DNA of 6,876 bases from Chloroflexota bacterium (GTDB lineage: Bacteria; Chloroflexota; Anaerolineae; Anaerolineales; UBA4823): positions 1 to 6,876 of the forward strand of contig JAJZSS010000081.1 of NCBI GenBank assembly GCA_021849525.1, in the 5' to 3' direction. Made by a program: the position numbers and the translations under genes. Under the pieces are notes generated by a model. It was not told where the DNA came from. It ran no database searches and saw nothing but the letters and a program-made list of their open reading frames with translations. Shown here piece by piece: positions 1 through 6,468 of the stretch; positions within the stretch are counted from its first letter, which is position 1, and the number at the start of each line of letters is the position of its first letter.

Positions 1-291
1 CGCCCCGGATACGCTTTTACAACGAACATTCCCCTCGAGGTTGCTCTGGGTGACAACTTTTTGCTGGCGACCCATTTTGATGGAGAGCCGATCAGCCCCG
101 ATCATGGTTATCCGGTGCGGGGGGTGGTCGGTAATATCCCGGGTCGGGACGATCTAATGACGCCCTATTTCTGGAAAGGCGCCAAGTGGCTGCGTGGTCT
201 GGAATTTTTGGCGGAAGATAGTTTAGGGTTCTGGGAGCAAGCTGGATATCACAACGAAGCTGATGTGTGGAAAGAGGAGCGCTTCCGCTAG
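1..291 (+). CDS. C-terminal part of a sulfite-oxidase-like molybdopterin-dependent oxidoreductase (5' end outside window)
   Basis: The reading frame is open from base 1 to the TAG at 289-291 (96 residues), so this is the end of a longer gene. The visible part matches the end of the oxidoreductase molybdopterin-binding (sulfite oxidase/MsrP-like) fold. It has a GYAFTTNIPLE segment, then FDGEPISPDHGYPVRG (a DGxPlxxxHGxPxR pattern), then FWKGAKWLRGLEF (the conserved K-x-x-KW-x-R-x-x-E), and finally GFWEQAGYHNEADVWKEERF (the typical GFWExxGYHxxxDxWxEER ending). Such enzymes bind a Mo-molybdopterin cofactor and act in redox reactions on sulfite, sulfoxides or related compounds. The cofactor-ligating Cys and any Tat signal lie upstream of the window, so substrate and location cannot be judged. 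A TTG at 61 would truncate the fold and is not a credible start. The gene converges on rnz with a 16-bp gap that shows no clear terminator hairpin. Confidence 0.85.
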   Translation, partial: RPGYAFTTNIPLEVALGDNFLLATHFDGEPISPDHGYPVRGVVGNIPGRDDLMTPYFWKGAKWLRGLEFLAEDSLGFWEQAGYHNEADVWKEERFR

Positions 292-307
292 CTCTCTTAT
301 CCTGATC

Positions 308-1261
308 TCAACTCTCGCTCTCCTGCAGCTCAACTTTCACACATTCCCCTCGCCGGATTTGAAAGGCATCGAAATCACGGGCTACCAGAGTATTTGGAAA
401 AACCGCCCGTGCCTCAGCAATCACATCACGTTCACGATAGCGCCGGGAGATGTGCGTGAGAATTAATTGCCCCACACCGCTGCGGAGGGCCAGCTCGGCG
501 CCCTGGCGGGCGGTGAGATGGGCAAATTCATGCGCCATCTGGGCCTCTTCTTCCAGATAAGTGGCTTCGATTACCAGGGTGTCAATTCCCCGGCATACCT
601 CCTCCAGCTCATCCGTTCGTCCGACATCCCCCACATGCACCAGGCGCGTTCCAGGGCGTTCCGGTCCCAGCACCTGGTCGGGGGTGATGATACGCCCGTC
701 TGGCAGCACTGCCGGCAGGCCATTCACCAAGTCTCGCCGCCAGGGCCCGGGCGGAATACCCAGCGCTTCGGCTTGCTCGGGCAGAAATGGACGCCGCGGT
801 TTCTCGGCGAAAAGGTAACCGAAACAATCAGGGCCGCGATGGTAGACAGGAAAGGCCTGCACAAAAAAATCATCAGCTTCAAAAATAATCCCCGAGCGAA
901 CTTCTTTGAATTGGATCTCCATGGGTGGTCGCGCCCCCCGCAAGACCACTTTATGCAAAAGATCGTCGATGCGCTCTAAAGCCCAGCGTCCGGCGTAAAT
1001 CTCAAGGGAATCAATCGTTTCCCAGCGCGAGAATGTCGATAATAACCCAGCCAGCCCAAGGATATGATCTAGATGACCATGTGTAATCAGGATCCGGTTC
1101 AGGCGTTTAAAGCCTAAACCGGACTGCATGATCTGGCGTTGGGTGCCTTCACCACAGTCGACCAGAAACCGATATTCATCGTGCATGATCACCTGAGCAG
1201 AAAGGCCGCGGTGGATCGATGGGGCAGAAGCAGAGGTGCCTAGAAATACAATTTCAAACAA
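308..1261 (-). CDS. rnz: Ribonuclease Z, short form (tRNA 3' endonuclease)
   Basis: RNase Z is the zinc endonuclease that removes the 3' trailer of tRNA precursors so that CCA can be added. The 317-residue product has the metallo-beta-lactamase fold. It begins FEIVFLGTSASAP, followed by VDCGEGTQRQ (residues 34-43), the metal motif THGHLDH (60-66), His141 in HRGP, and Asp212 in GDVGRTDEL. It continues with EAT(Y), His248 in the position of the family's HxTA motif, and His270 in THISRRY. The segment GIPPGP near residues 168-173 corresponds to the tRNA-binding exosite region of bacterial RNase Z. The length fits the 300-320 residues of the dimeric short form. I chose the TTG at 1261 because homologues start M-F-E-I-V-F-L-G and because AAAGGGA lies 5 nt upstream. 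The 60 extra residues available from 1441 look non-coding. The gene diverges from ftsK across a 276-bp gap. Confidence 0.95.
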   Translation of the reverse strand: MFEIVFLGTSASAPSIHRGLSAQVIMHDEYRFLVDCGEGTQRQIMQSGLGFKRLNRILITHGHLDHILGLAGLLSTFSRWETIDSLEIYAGRWALERIDDLLHKVVLRGARPPMEIQFKEVRSGIIFEADDFFVQAFPVYHRGPDCFGYLFAEKPRRPFLPEQAEALGIPPGPWRRDLVNGLPAVLPDGRIITPDQVLGPERPGTRLVHVGDVGRTDELEEVCRGIDTLVIEATYLEEEAQMAHEFAHLTARQGAELALRSGVGQLILTHISRRYRERDVIAEARAVFPNTLVARDFDAFQIRRGECVKVELQESES

Positions 1262-1266
1262 GCGAT

Positions 1267-1273
1267 TCCCTTT
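1267..1273 (-). promoter_or_regulatory. Ribosome binding site deciding the rnz TTG start
   Basis: On the - strand AAAGGGA is followed by ATCGC and then TTG TTT GAA ATT. The 5-nt spacing and the position directly before the conserved FEIVFLGTSAS start support initiation at the TTG codon (1261-1259). Confidence 0.65.
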
Positions 1274-1328
1274 ATTCTCGGAATGAGAGAGCGTTAGGAG
1301 TGAATTACAACTCAACCAATGGCCTTTT

Positions 1329-1334
1329 ATTGTA
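1329..1334 (-). promoter_or_regulatory. Weak candidate -10 element for rnz
   Basis: TACAAT on the - strand (one mismatch to TATAAT) lies about 68 bp upstream of the rnz start codon. No convincing -35 hexamer stands at 16-18 bp spacing (CACTCC or similar), and there is no extended TGn. It is listed only as the best candidate found in the divergent gap. Confidence 0.25.
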
Positions 1335-1402
1335 CCGCAGCTTTTTTCAGTGGAGTGTTTTTGCTGGCCAAGGGTGGTATCTCGCAGTAGAAAGCCGGAA
1401 CA

Positions 1403-1431
1403 CTGCCAGTCAGAATCGCCTGTGCTATAAT
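1403..1431 (+). promoter_or_regulatory. Extended -10 sigma-70-type promoter of the ftsK-capA unit
   Basis: TATAAT at 1426-1431 is a perfect -10 hexamer, preceded by TGC at 1423-1425, which gives a perfect extended -10 (TGnTATAAT). A 4/6 match to the -35 consensus, CTGCCA at 1403-1408, sits exactly 17 bp upstream. The predicted transcription start near 1438 gives a leader of roughly 100 nt before the ftsK ATG at 1538. This is inferred from consensus alone. Confidence 0.7.
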
Positions 1432-1437
1432 TTTCAG

Positions 1438-1450
1438 GCAAGAATCTTGC
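1438..1450. repeat. 13-bp perfect palindrome at the predicted ftsK transcription start
   Basis: GCAAGA-A-TCTTGC is a perfect inverted repeat of two 6-bp arms around one base. It starts 6 bp after the -10 hexamer, overlapping the expected +1. The position is typical of a repressor operator, but the arms are short and I do not recognise the motif as that of a known regulator. As RNA, the 1-nt gap would not allow a stable hairpin, so a DNA-level role is more plausible. Confidence 0.4.
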
Positions 1451-1475
1451 TCCTGTCCTGATATCTTGTCCAGGG

Positions 1476-1530
1476 CTTATGATTTAACTTTGATATACCT
1501 ATGGTTTACCTATGATTTACCCATGGTTTA
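1476..1530 (+). repeat. Five in-phase 11-bp degenerate tandem repeats in the ftsK leader
   Basis: Five consecutive 11-bp units fill 55 bp without gaps: CTTATGATTTA (1476-1486), ACTTTGATATA (1487-1497), CCTATGGTTTA (1498-1508), CCTATGATTTA (1509-1519) and CCCATGGTTTA (1520-1530). The consensus is approximately CCTATGRTTTA. The last three differ at one or two positions from one another, while the second is the most divergent. The array ends exactly where the AAAGGA ribosome binding site begins. The 11-bp period is close to one DNA helical turn, so a regularly repeated protein-binding face is possible. A leader RNA element or recent slippage duplication are alternatives. Confidence 0.75.
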
Positions 1531-1535
1531 AAGGA
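1530..1535 (+). promoter_or_regulatory. Closely spaced ribosome binding site of ftsK
   Basis: AAAGGA is followed by only two bases (TT) before the ATG at 1538. This is shorter than the usual 5-9 nt and would predict reduced initiation. It remains the best assignment because there is no other in-frame ATG, GTG or TTG until the first membrane segment (ATG at 1790). Confidence 0.5.
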
Positions 1536-1537
1536 TT

Positions 1538-3961
1538 ATGGCTGTAAAAAAGACAGGCGCCAGCCCGGCGAAAAAGACGGCAAAAAAAGCCGCAGCTCTG
1601 CCACCGGCCAAAAAGACGGTAGCAAAAAAAACCGCGGCCGGCTCTAAATCGACTGCCAAATTAAGCAAAAAGCTTAAGAAGCTGCGCCCGCCCTCCGTAG
1701 GCGGCGAAGATAAATCACGCCCGCGCCCCCGGCTTGCCACGCAGAACCGCCCAATCCGCAGCAGCATCTCCCTGGATCGTAAGCTGGATATGCTGGGAGT
1801 TTTCCTGGCTGTGGTTGGTTTTCTCACCGTCCTGGCGATGCTTTCCCAGACCAACAGCAGCCTCACCGGTGACTGGGTGAATTTGATCGCCCGGGTTTTC
1901 GGCCTGGGAATGTTTATCTTCCCCCTGGCACTGATTATCGTGGGCGCCTGGCTGGTCCTGCGCAATTTTGAGCGTGTGCCGCAGTTCTCTGCCGAGAAAA
2001 TCCTGGGATTGACCCTGCTCTTTATTAATCTCCTGGTCTGGATGCATTTTCTGGCTGCGGACAGCACCGGAAAAGCGTTTTTTGACCTGGCCAGGGATGG
2101 ACAGGGCGGCGGCTATGTCGGCGCAGTGATCCTGCAGGCTTTGCAGGCTGCGCTGGGTGTGATCGGTGCAGTGACGGTTCTGGCAGCCTGGTTTTTGATG
2201 GCCCTGGCTCTCACCCTGGATGTATCCATCCTGGACCTGTTCGGCTGGATTCCACCGTTATTCGGCCAGTTTCAAGATTGGATTATCGATCGAAACGAAG
2301 CGCGCCAGGAGCGCTTGAATCATAGCGCCAACCTCCCGCAGACTTTTGAGCAGCCCCCAGGTGTTGAATCTCACCAGCGCCTGCAGCCGCCGGTAGATTC
2401 TTCACCTTCATCTGGTGTCAGTCATGTGTTACCGGTTGGGATGCCTCTCGATTCTCAGGCGTCGACGGCGCGCCCGTTTGTGCTGCCAGCCCTGGCTGAG
2501 ATCCTGGATGCAGGCATAGACGTGAGCCATGACGATGAGCTGGATCGCGATCGAGCACATGTTATTGAGGAGACCTTGAATTCGTTCGGTGCGCCGGCAC
2601 GGGTGATCGAGATCAATCGTGGTCCAACCATCACCCAGTTTGGGGTCGAGCCCGATTTTGTTGAATCGCGTACCGGGCGGATGCGTGTCCGCGTTGGGAA
2701 GATTGCTGCCCTGGCGGACGACCTGGCACTGGCGCTTTCGGCGCGCACCATTCGCATCCAGGCTCCTGTGCCTGGCAAGGGTTTCATCGGCATCGAAGTC
2801 CCGAATGATGAAATTGCCATGGTCGCCCTGCGGGATGTGATGGAAAGCGAAGCGTTCAAACGGCTGCGCTCTCCTCTGCGCTTCGCCCTGGGTCAAAATG
2901 TTGCTGGGAACGCCGTCGCCGCGGACCTGGCTGCGATGCCCCATCTTTTAGTCGCCGGGGCCACTGGCTCGGGTAAATCGGTCTGTGTGAATGCGCTGAT
3001 TTGCTGTTTGCTGGCAAATAATACACCGGATGATCTGCGGTTGTTGATGGTCGATCCGAAACGGGTCGAGCTAACCGGCTATAACGGCATCCCGCATTTA
3101 TTGGCTCCGGTTGTGGTAGATCTGGAACGCGTGGTCGGCGCCTTGCAGTGGGTGACTCGCGAGATGGACATGCGTTACCGTAAGCTGGCGGAAGCCGGCT
3201 GCCGTAATATCCAGGACTTCAACAATAAGCAAATTGCCCGCGGGGAGAAGAAACTGCCTTACCTGGTGGTGATTATCGACGAGCTGGCGGATTTGATGAT
3301 GCTGGCACCAGACGAGACCGAGCGGACGGTAACTCGACTGGCGCAGCTGGCGCGTGCCACCGGCATTCACCTGGTGATTGCTACCCAGCGCCCTTCTGTG
3401 GATGTTGTGACCGGTTTGATCAAGGCGAATTTCCCGGCACGGGTCGCCTTCGCGGTTGCCTCGGGCGTGGACAGCCGGGTGATTCTGGACCAGCCGGGGG
3501 CTGAACGCCTGCTGGGCCGCGGCGATATGCTCTTCCAGGCGCCGGATGCCCCGGCTCCGGTCCGGCTGCAGGGCGTCTACGTGTCGGATAATGAGATCCA
3601 GCGCCTGGTCAGTTACTGGCAGGGCTTTGCTGCCAGTTCCGCCAGCACCTCTACCGCCGCAGGTGGGATCGTGGATGCACCGCTGCCGAATATTCCTCTC
3701 AAGCAGATCCCGATGTGGGATGAGATGCAGTCCGAAGAAGATCAAGATCCGCTATTGAACGAGGCGATTGATGAAATTCGTCGCCAGGGCCGCGCTTCGG
3801 TCTCCATGCTCCAGCGAAAAATGCGGATTGGCTATACCCGCGCCTCCCGGTTGATCGAGACGATCGAGGAACGGGGGATAATTGGGCCACCGGAGGCGGG
3901 TACCGGGACGCGCCAGGTGCTGGACTATGGACCGGCTGCTCCTCCGGCAGGCGAAGATTAG
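1538..3961 (+). CDS. ftsK: DNA translocase FtsK/SpoIIIE family
   Basis: FtsK is a septum-anchored hexameric motor that pumps double-stranded DNA during chromosome segregation and helps resolve dimers. The 807-residue product is complete. Residues 1-50 form a lysine/alanine-rich tail (16 Lys, 12 Ala). Roughly four membrane segments follow (about 84-102, 113-141, 154-172, 192-227), then a polar linker to about 310. The alpha/beta motor carries Walker A GATGSGKS at 474-481, DPKRVEL at 506-512, Walker B LVVIIDELAD at 576-585, and ATQRPSVDVVTGLIKANFPAR at 615-635. The C-terminal winged-helix gamma domain spans about 735-790, with SMLQRKMRIGYTRASRLIE as the sequence-reading helix. The architecture matches FtsK/SpoIIIE, with a short linker as in SpoIIIE-like proteins. 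It is transcribed from the extended -10 promoter and abuts the CapA-like gene. A7 and A8 runs (1582-1588, 1624-1631) lie in the tail codons. Confidence 0.97.
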   Translation: MAVKKTGASPAKKTAKKAAALPPAKKTVAKKTAAGSKSTAKLSKKLKKLRPPSVGGEDKSRPRPRLATQNRPIRSSISLDRKLDMLGVFLAVVGFLTVLAMLSQTNSSLTGDWVNLIARVFGLGMFIFPLALIIVGAWLVLRNFERVPQFSAEKILGLTLLFINLLVWMHFLAADSTGKAFFDLARDGQGGGYVGAVILQALQAALGVIGAVTVLAAWFLMALALTLDVSILDLFGWIPPLFGQFQDWIIDRNEARQERLNHSANLPQTFEQPPGVESHQRLQPPVDSSPSSGVSHVLPVGMPLDSQASTARPFVLPALAEILDAGIDVSHDDELDRDRAHVIEETLNSFGAPARVIEINRGPTITQFGVEPDFVESRTGRMRVRVGKIAALADDLALALSARTIRIQAPVPGKGFIGIEVPNDEIAMVALRDVMESEAFKRLRSPLRFALGQNVAGNAVAADLAAMPHLLVAGATGSGKSVCVNALICCLLANNTPDDLRLLMVDPKRVELTGYNGIPHLLAPVVVDLERVVGALQWVTREMDMRYRKLAEAGCRNIQDFNNKQIARGEKKLPYLVVIIDELADLMMLAPDETERTVTRLAQLARATGIHLVIATQRPSVDVVTGLIKANFPARVAFAVASGVDSRVILDQPGAERLLGRGDMLFQAPDAPAPVRLQGVYVSDNEIQRLVSYWQGFAASSASTSTAAGGIVDAPLPNIPLKQIPMWDEMQSEEDQDPLLNEAIDEIRRQGRASVSMLQRKMRIGYTRASRLIETIEERGIIGPPEAGTGTRQVLDYGPAAPPAGED

Positions 3962-5137
3962 ATGCGTTGGAGGAGGCTTTACTCTACCTGCCTGAGGTTC
4001 TGGCTGGCGGCGCTTATTCTGAGCGCTTGCATGCCGGCGGCTGCTCAACCGGCGTTCCAGAGCTCAATAACACCCTCTGCACCGCTGATGACGCGCACCC
4101 CCATTCCTTCCCGTACCCCAACCGCTACCTCCACTCGCTTCCCAACCACCATACCGCTTGTATCTCCAACTCTCCTGCAGCCGGTAATTTCACCCAGCCC
4201 GATAGAGCCACCCCAGACTACCTTGCTTTTCACAGGAGTTATCGTCCCGGCGCGCTGTGTCCAGGCTGCCATCGATGCTCGCTCAGACCCGCATTATCCA
4301 TATGCTGAGGTACGCACGCTGATTCAGGCGGCAGATCTGTCGATTGGCACCCTCAACGCCACAATCAGCGATTATCCGCCCCGCATGGGCTGCGTGCGCA
4401 CCTATGTGCTGGTGGGCGGCGCGGAAAACGCCGATGCCCTGGCTGAAGCTGGTTTCGATGCCATGAGCGTGGCGACCAACCACATTAAAAACTGCGGGTT
4501 AAGTAATTGCCGGGACCGGGCATTTTTCGAGACACTGGAAAATCTGCAGCGGGTGGGCATCGCTCCAGTAGGCGCTGGAGAGAATTTGAATGAGGCGGAA
4601 AAGCCCCTGGTCCTGACGGTTAACGGCGTACGCTTTGGAATCGTCTCTCTGGGCCAGATCGAGCAGATGGCCTTTGCCGGAGATACTCACCCGGGAATTG
4701 CGATTCTGACTGAAGAGAGCCTGCGTAAGGCGATTGCGGCTGCCCGGCAAGTATCGGATGTGGTGATTGCCATGCCACACTGGGGGCCGGAAGACGTGCC
4801 TGTCCCAAACTGGTCGCAGCGCAGCCTGGCGCAGGTGGCTGTGGAAGCAGGGGCTGACCTGGTGGTGGGAAACCACACCCATGTCGTGCAGGCTGTGCAG
4901 GAGATCCAGGGCGTTCCGGTGTTTTATGGCCTGGGCAATTTTGTATTTGATCAGACCTGGGCGCTGGATCACATGCAAGGTGTGATTCTACAGGTCCACT
5001 TCAGGGGCAGGGAATTGCTCGATTATGAATTGATCCCAACCCATGTGGATGGCGATGGTACGGTTCACCTGGCCGGACCGGAGGAAGCGGCCCTGATCCT
5101 GGAGCGGATCGAAACCGCCAGCCGCGGGTTGCGCTAG
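3962..5137 (+). CDS. CapA-like (PGA_cap family) lipoprotein with altered metal-site motifs
   Basis: The 391-residue product begins with a basic, hydrophobic signal peptide ending in the lipobox L20-S21-A22-C23, so it is probably a lipoprotein facing outwards. A Pro/Thr/Ser-rich linker follows (about 27-86). The rest resembles the CapA/PgsA calcineurin-like fold: LLFTG (88-92), TNH (172-174), MPHWGPE (271-277), GADLVVGNHTHVVQ (297-310) and FYGLGNFVFDQ (321-331). Family members are known from poly-gamma-glutamate export and from cell-surface hydrolase-like proteins of unclear role. Against the usual motifs, the Asp of GD is Val93, the Glu of NLE is Asn132, and the Asp of NNHxxD is Asn177, so the classic metal site may be lost. 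Cys99, 144, 178 and 183 could form disulfides. The ATG follows the ftsK TAG with no gap, which suggests coupled translation. No capsule genes are nearby, so a poly-glutamate role is not supported. Confidence 0.85.
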   Translation: MRWRRLYSTCLRFWLAALILSACMPAAAQPAFQSSITPSAPLMTRTPIPSRTPTATSTRFPTTIPLVSPTLLQPVISPSPIEPPQTTLLFTGVIVPARCVQAAIDARSDPHYPYAEVRTLIQAADLSIGTLNATISDYPPRMGCVRTYVLVGGAENADALAEAGFDAMSVATNHIKNCGLSNCRDRAFFETLENLQRVGIAPVGAGENLNEAEKPLVLTVNGVRFGIVSLGQIEQMAFAGDTHPGIAILTEESLRKAIAAARQVSDVVIAMPHWGPEDVPVPNWSQRSLAQVAVEAGADLVVGNHTHVVQAVQEIQGVPVFYGLGNFVFDQTWALDHMQGVILQVHFRGRELLDYELIPTHVDGDGTVHLAGPEEAALILERIETASRGLR

Positions 5138-5607
5138 TTTTCGCTGCCAGGTCCTACCTTCTGACAGCCCGTACAGACCCCAAATAATTGCAGCCAGTGA
5201 CCCTGGATCTTATAACCACTGGTATCCCCTACCGTCTTTACCAGACCATCTATTACTTCGACATCTCCACTGAAAAACTCGACTCTGCCGCAATGCTGGC
5301 AAATCAGGAGGTGTTGGTGTCCTGAAAAGGCAGTGACAAACGCCTGGCAGCCAGTCGGTTGGTGCACGCGCTGGATCAAACCCAACTCCTCCAGCTTTTC
5401 AATGGTGCGATATACCGTCACCAGGCCCAGGCTGGGATAGCTGCTGCGGGCTTTCTCAAAAACATCAAAAGGGATTAAAGCTTGCTGGCTGCTGGCGATG
5501 GTCTCGACAACAACCCGGCGGGGCTCGGTGAGGCGATAGCCGTTGGATTGCAAACAGGCCAGCCAGTGTTGAGCGTCATTCTCGGGAGATGAATGTTGGT
5601 GTTCCAT
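5134..5607 (-). CDS. zur: Fur-family metalloregulator, probably Zur-like
   Basis: Fur-family repressors bind a metal ion and then DNA to shut off metal uptake genes. The 157-residue product has an N-terminal winged helix (about 13-83) with the family signature RLTEPRRVVVETI and the recognition helix LGLVTVYRTIEKLEELGLI (60-78). The dimerisation domain follows, with SGHQHLLICQHCGRVEFF (95-112). Cys103/Cys106 and Cys145/Cys148 form the two CxxC pairs of the structural zinc site. His97, His99, Glu110 and His137 are candidate sensor ligands, with Cys87 another possibility. It is the last gene after znuC-znuB, and the start is supported by GGTGGAGG 8 nt upstream inside the end of znuB. The linkage to a ZnuCB transporter makes zinc the most likely signal; iron or manganese cannot be ruled out. 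Its stop overlaps that of the CapA-like gene. Confidence 0.9.
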   Translation of the reverse strand: MEHQHSSPENDAQHWLACLQSNGYRLTEPRRVVVETIASSQQALIPFDVFEKARSSYPSLGLVTVYRTIEKLEELGLIQRVHQPTGCQAFVTAFSGHQHLLICQHCGRVEFFSGDVEVIDGLVKTVGDTSGYKIQGHWLQLFGVCTGCQKVGPGSEN

Positions 5608-5610
5608 GCG

Positions 5611-6468
5611 TTATGCCTCCACCGGTGCTCGCCTGGCAGCCAGGCTGGTCAGCCGCTTGGCCAGCCAGACCATCAGGAAGATGGCTGTCGCAGTGAGTAC
5701 AATCGCTGCGCCGGACGAGATACTCAGATAGAATGAAATATACAATCCAATGATGCCGGCAAGGGAGGCAATCACTGCTGCCAGGCCCATCATCACTGGC
5801 AGGCGTCGGGTCACCAGGTAGGCTGTTGCCGCCGGGGTAACCAGCATGGCGACCATCAATGCCACCCCCACGGTTTGCAGTGAGACCACGATGGTCAGGG
5901 CGATCAAAATCAACAGCAGGTATTCCAGGCTGCGGGCCGGCAGGCGTAAAGTGGCTGCCAGGAGGGGATCGAATGACAGCACCAGGAATTCTTTGTAAAA
6001 GAAAAAGATCGCCAGCAGGATAACTGCCCCAAAGATCCCAATCAAGAGCAGGTCGTTTATCCCAACACCCAGTACGTTACCGAAAAGGAAATGCGTCAGG
6101 TCGGTGGTGTAATTGCGTACCGTGGAGATCAGGGCAATGCCAAGGGCAAACATCCCGGCAAAGACAATCCCGATGGCGGTGTCTTCGCGCACTTCGGCAG
6201 AACGGCTGAGCCAGCCGATGCCCACCGAGCTGAGTACCGCAGTGAGCAGTGCCCACCAGAAGAGTGGCTCACGCGCCCCGCCGCTGACCAGGTAGCCGAT
6301 GGCAATTCCCGGCAGCATGGCATGCGCCAGGGCGTCCCCAAAGAAAGCCATGCCCCGCAGGACGACATACGAGCCGACCGTCGCGCAAACCACTCCGGTA
6401 AGCAGGGCTGCGATCAAGCCACGCACCATGAATGCGTATTGTAAGGGTTGGAGGATGAAATCAATCAT
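5611..6468 (-). CDS. znuB: Metal (Zn/Mn) ABC transporter permease, ZnuB-like
   Basis: This is a membrane subunit of an ABC-3 family metal importer. As a dimer with the ZnuC ATPase it would carry zinc or manganese delivered by a binding protein. The 285-residue product is very hydrophobic with about 8-9 membrane segments. It has the family hallmarks YVVLRGMAFFGDALAHAMLPG (34-54), REDTAIGIVFAGMFALGIAL (94-113), DLTHFLFGNVLGV (123-135) and VGVALMVAMLVTPAATAYLVT (200-220). I chose ATG 6468 over upstream codons (6483, 6525). MIDFILQPLQYAFM is the typical family start, GGAGAAG stands 6 nt before it, and the upstream residues are read from within the znuC end in another frame. It overlaps znuC by 8 bp and is separated from the regulator by 3 bp, so the three genes form one operon. 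Metal preference cannot be read from the sequence. Confidence 0.93.
   Translation of the reverse strand: MIDFILQPLQYAFMVRGLIAALLTGVVCATVGSYVVLRGMAFFGDALAHAMLPGIAIGYLVSGGAREPLFWWALLTAVLSSVGIGWLSRSAEVREDTAIGIVFAGMFALGIALISTVRNYTTDLTHFLFGNVLGVGINDLLLIGIFGAVILLAIFFFYKEFLVLSFDPLLAATLRLPARSLEYLLLILIALTIVVSLQTVGVALMVAMLVTPAATAYLVTRRLPVMMGLAAVIASLAGIIGLYISFYLSISSGAAIVLTATAIFLMVWLAKRLTSLAARRAPVEA
5616..5623 (-). promoter_or_regulatory. Ribosome binding site of the Fur-family gene
   Basis: GGTGGAGG on the - strand, inside the last codons of znuB, lies 8 nt before the ATG at 5607. It fixes the regulator's start and ties it to the znuCB transcript. Confidence 0.7.

Noticed and set aside
288..312. Terminator between the convergent oxidoreductase and rnz genes
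   Set aside because: The 16-bp gap and flanks contain no inverted repeat with a U-tract.
467..979. A 170-residue open frame on the + strand
   Set aside because: It lies entirely antisense to the conserved RNase Z core, with no recognisable domain or ribosome binding site.
1317..1373. Possible hairpin pairing TGGCC (1320-1324) with GGCCA (1366-1370), with T-rich runs nearby
   Set aside because: Only five paired bases around a loop of about 40 nt, and not placed after a gene end; not a credible terminator or riboswitch.
1262..1441. N-terminal extension of RNase Z by 60 residues from a TTG at 1441
   Set aside because: The extension has no family counterpart, is non-coding in character and would overlap the ftsK promoter region. 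The family start FEIVFLGTSAS with a ribosome binding site is at 1261.
1528..2067. A 179-residue open frame on the - strand across the ftsK start
   Set aside because: It is a mirror of the lysine-rich and membrane-coding part of ftsK; the sequence is low complexity and resembles no protein family.
3098..3745. A 215-residue open frame on the - strand
   Set aside because: It is antisense to the FtsK motor domain, whose Walker motifs and winged helix are clearly coded on the + strand.
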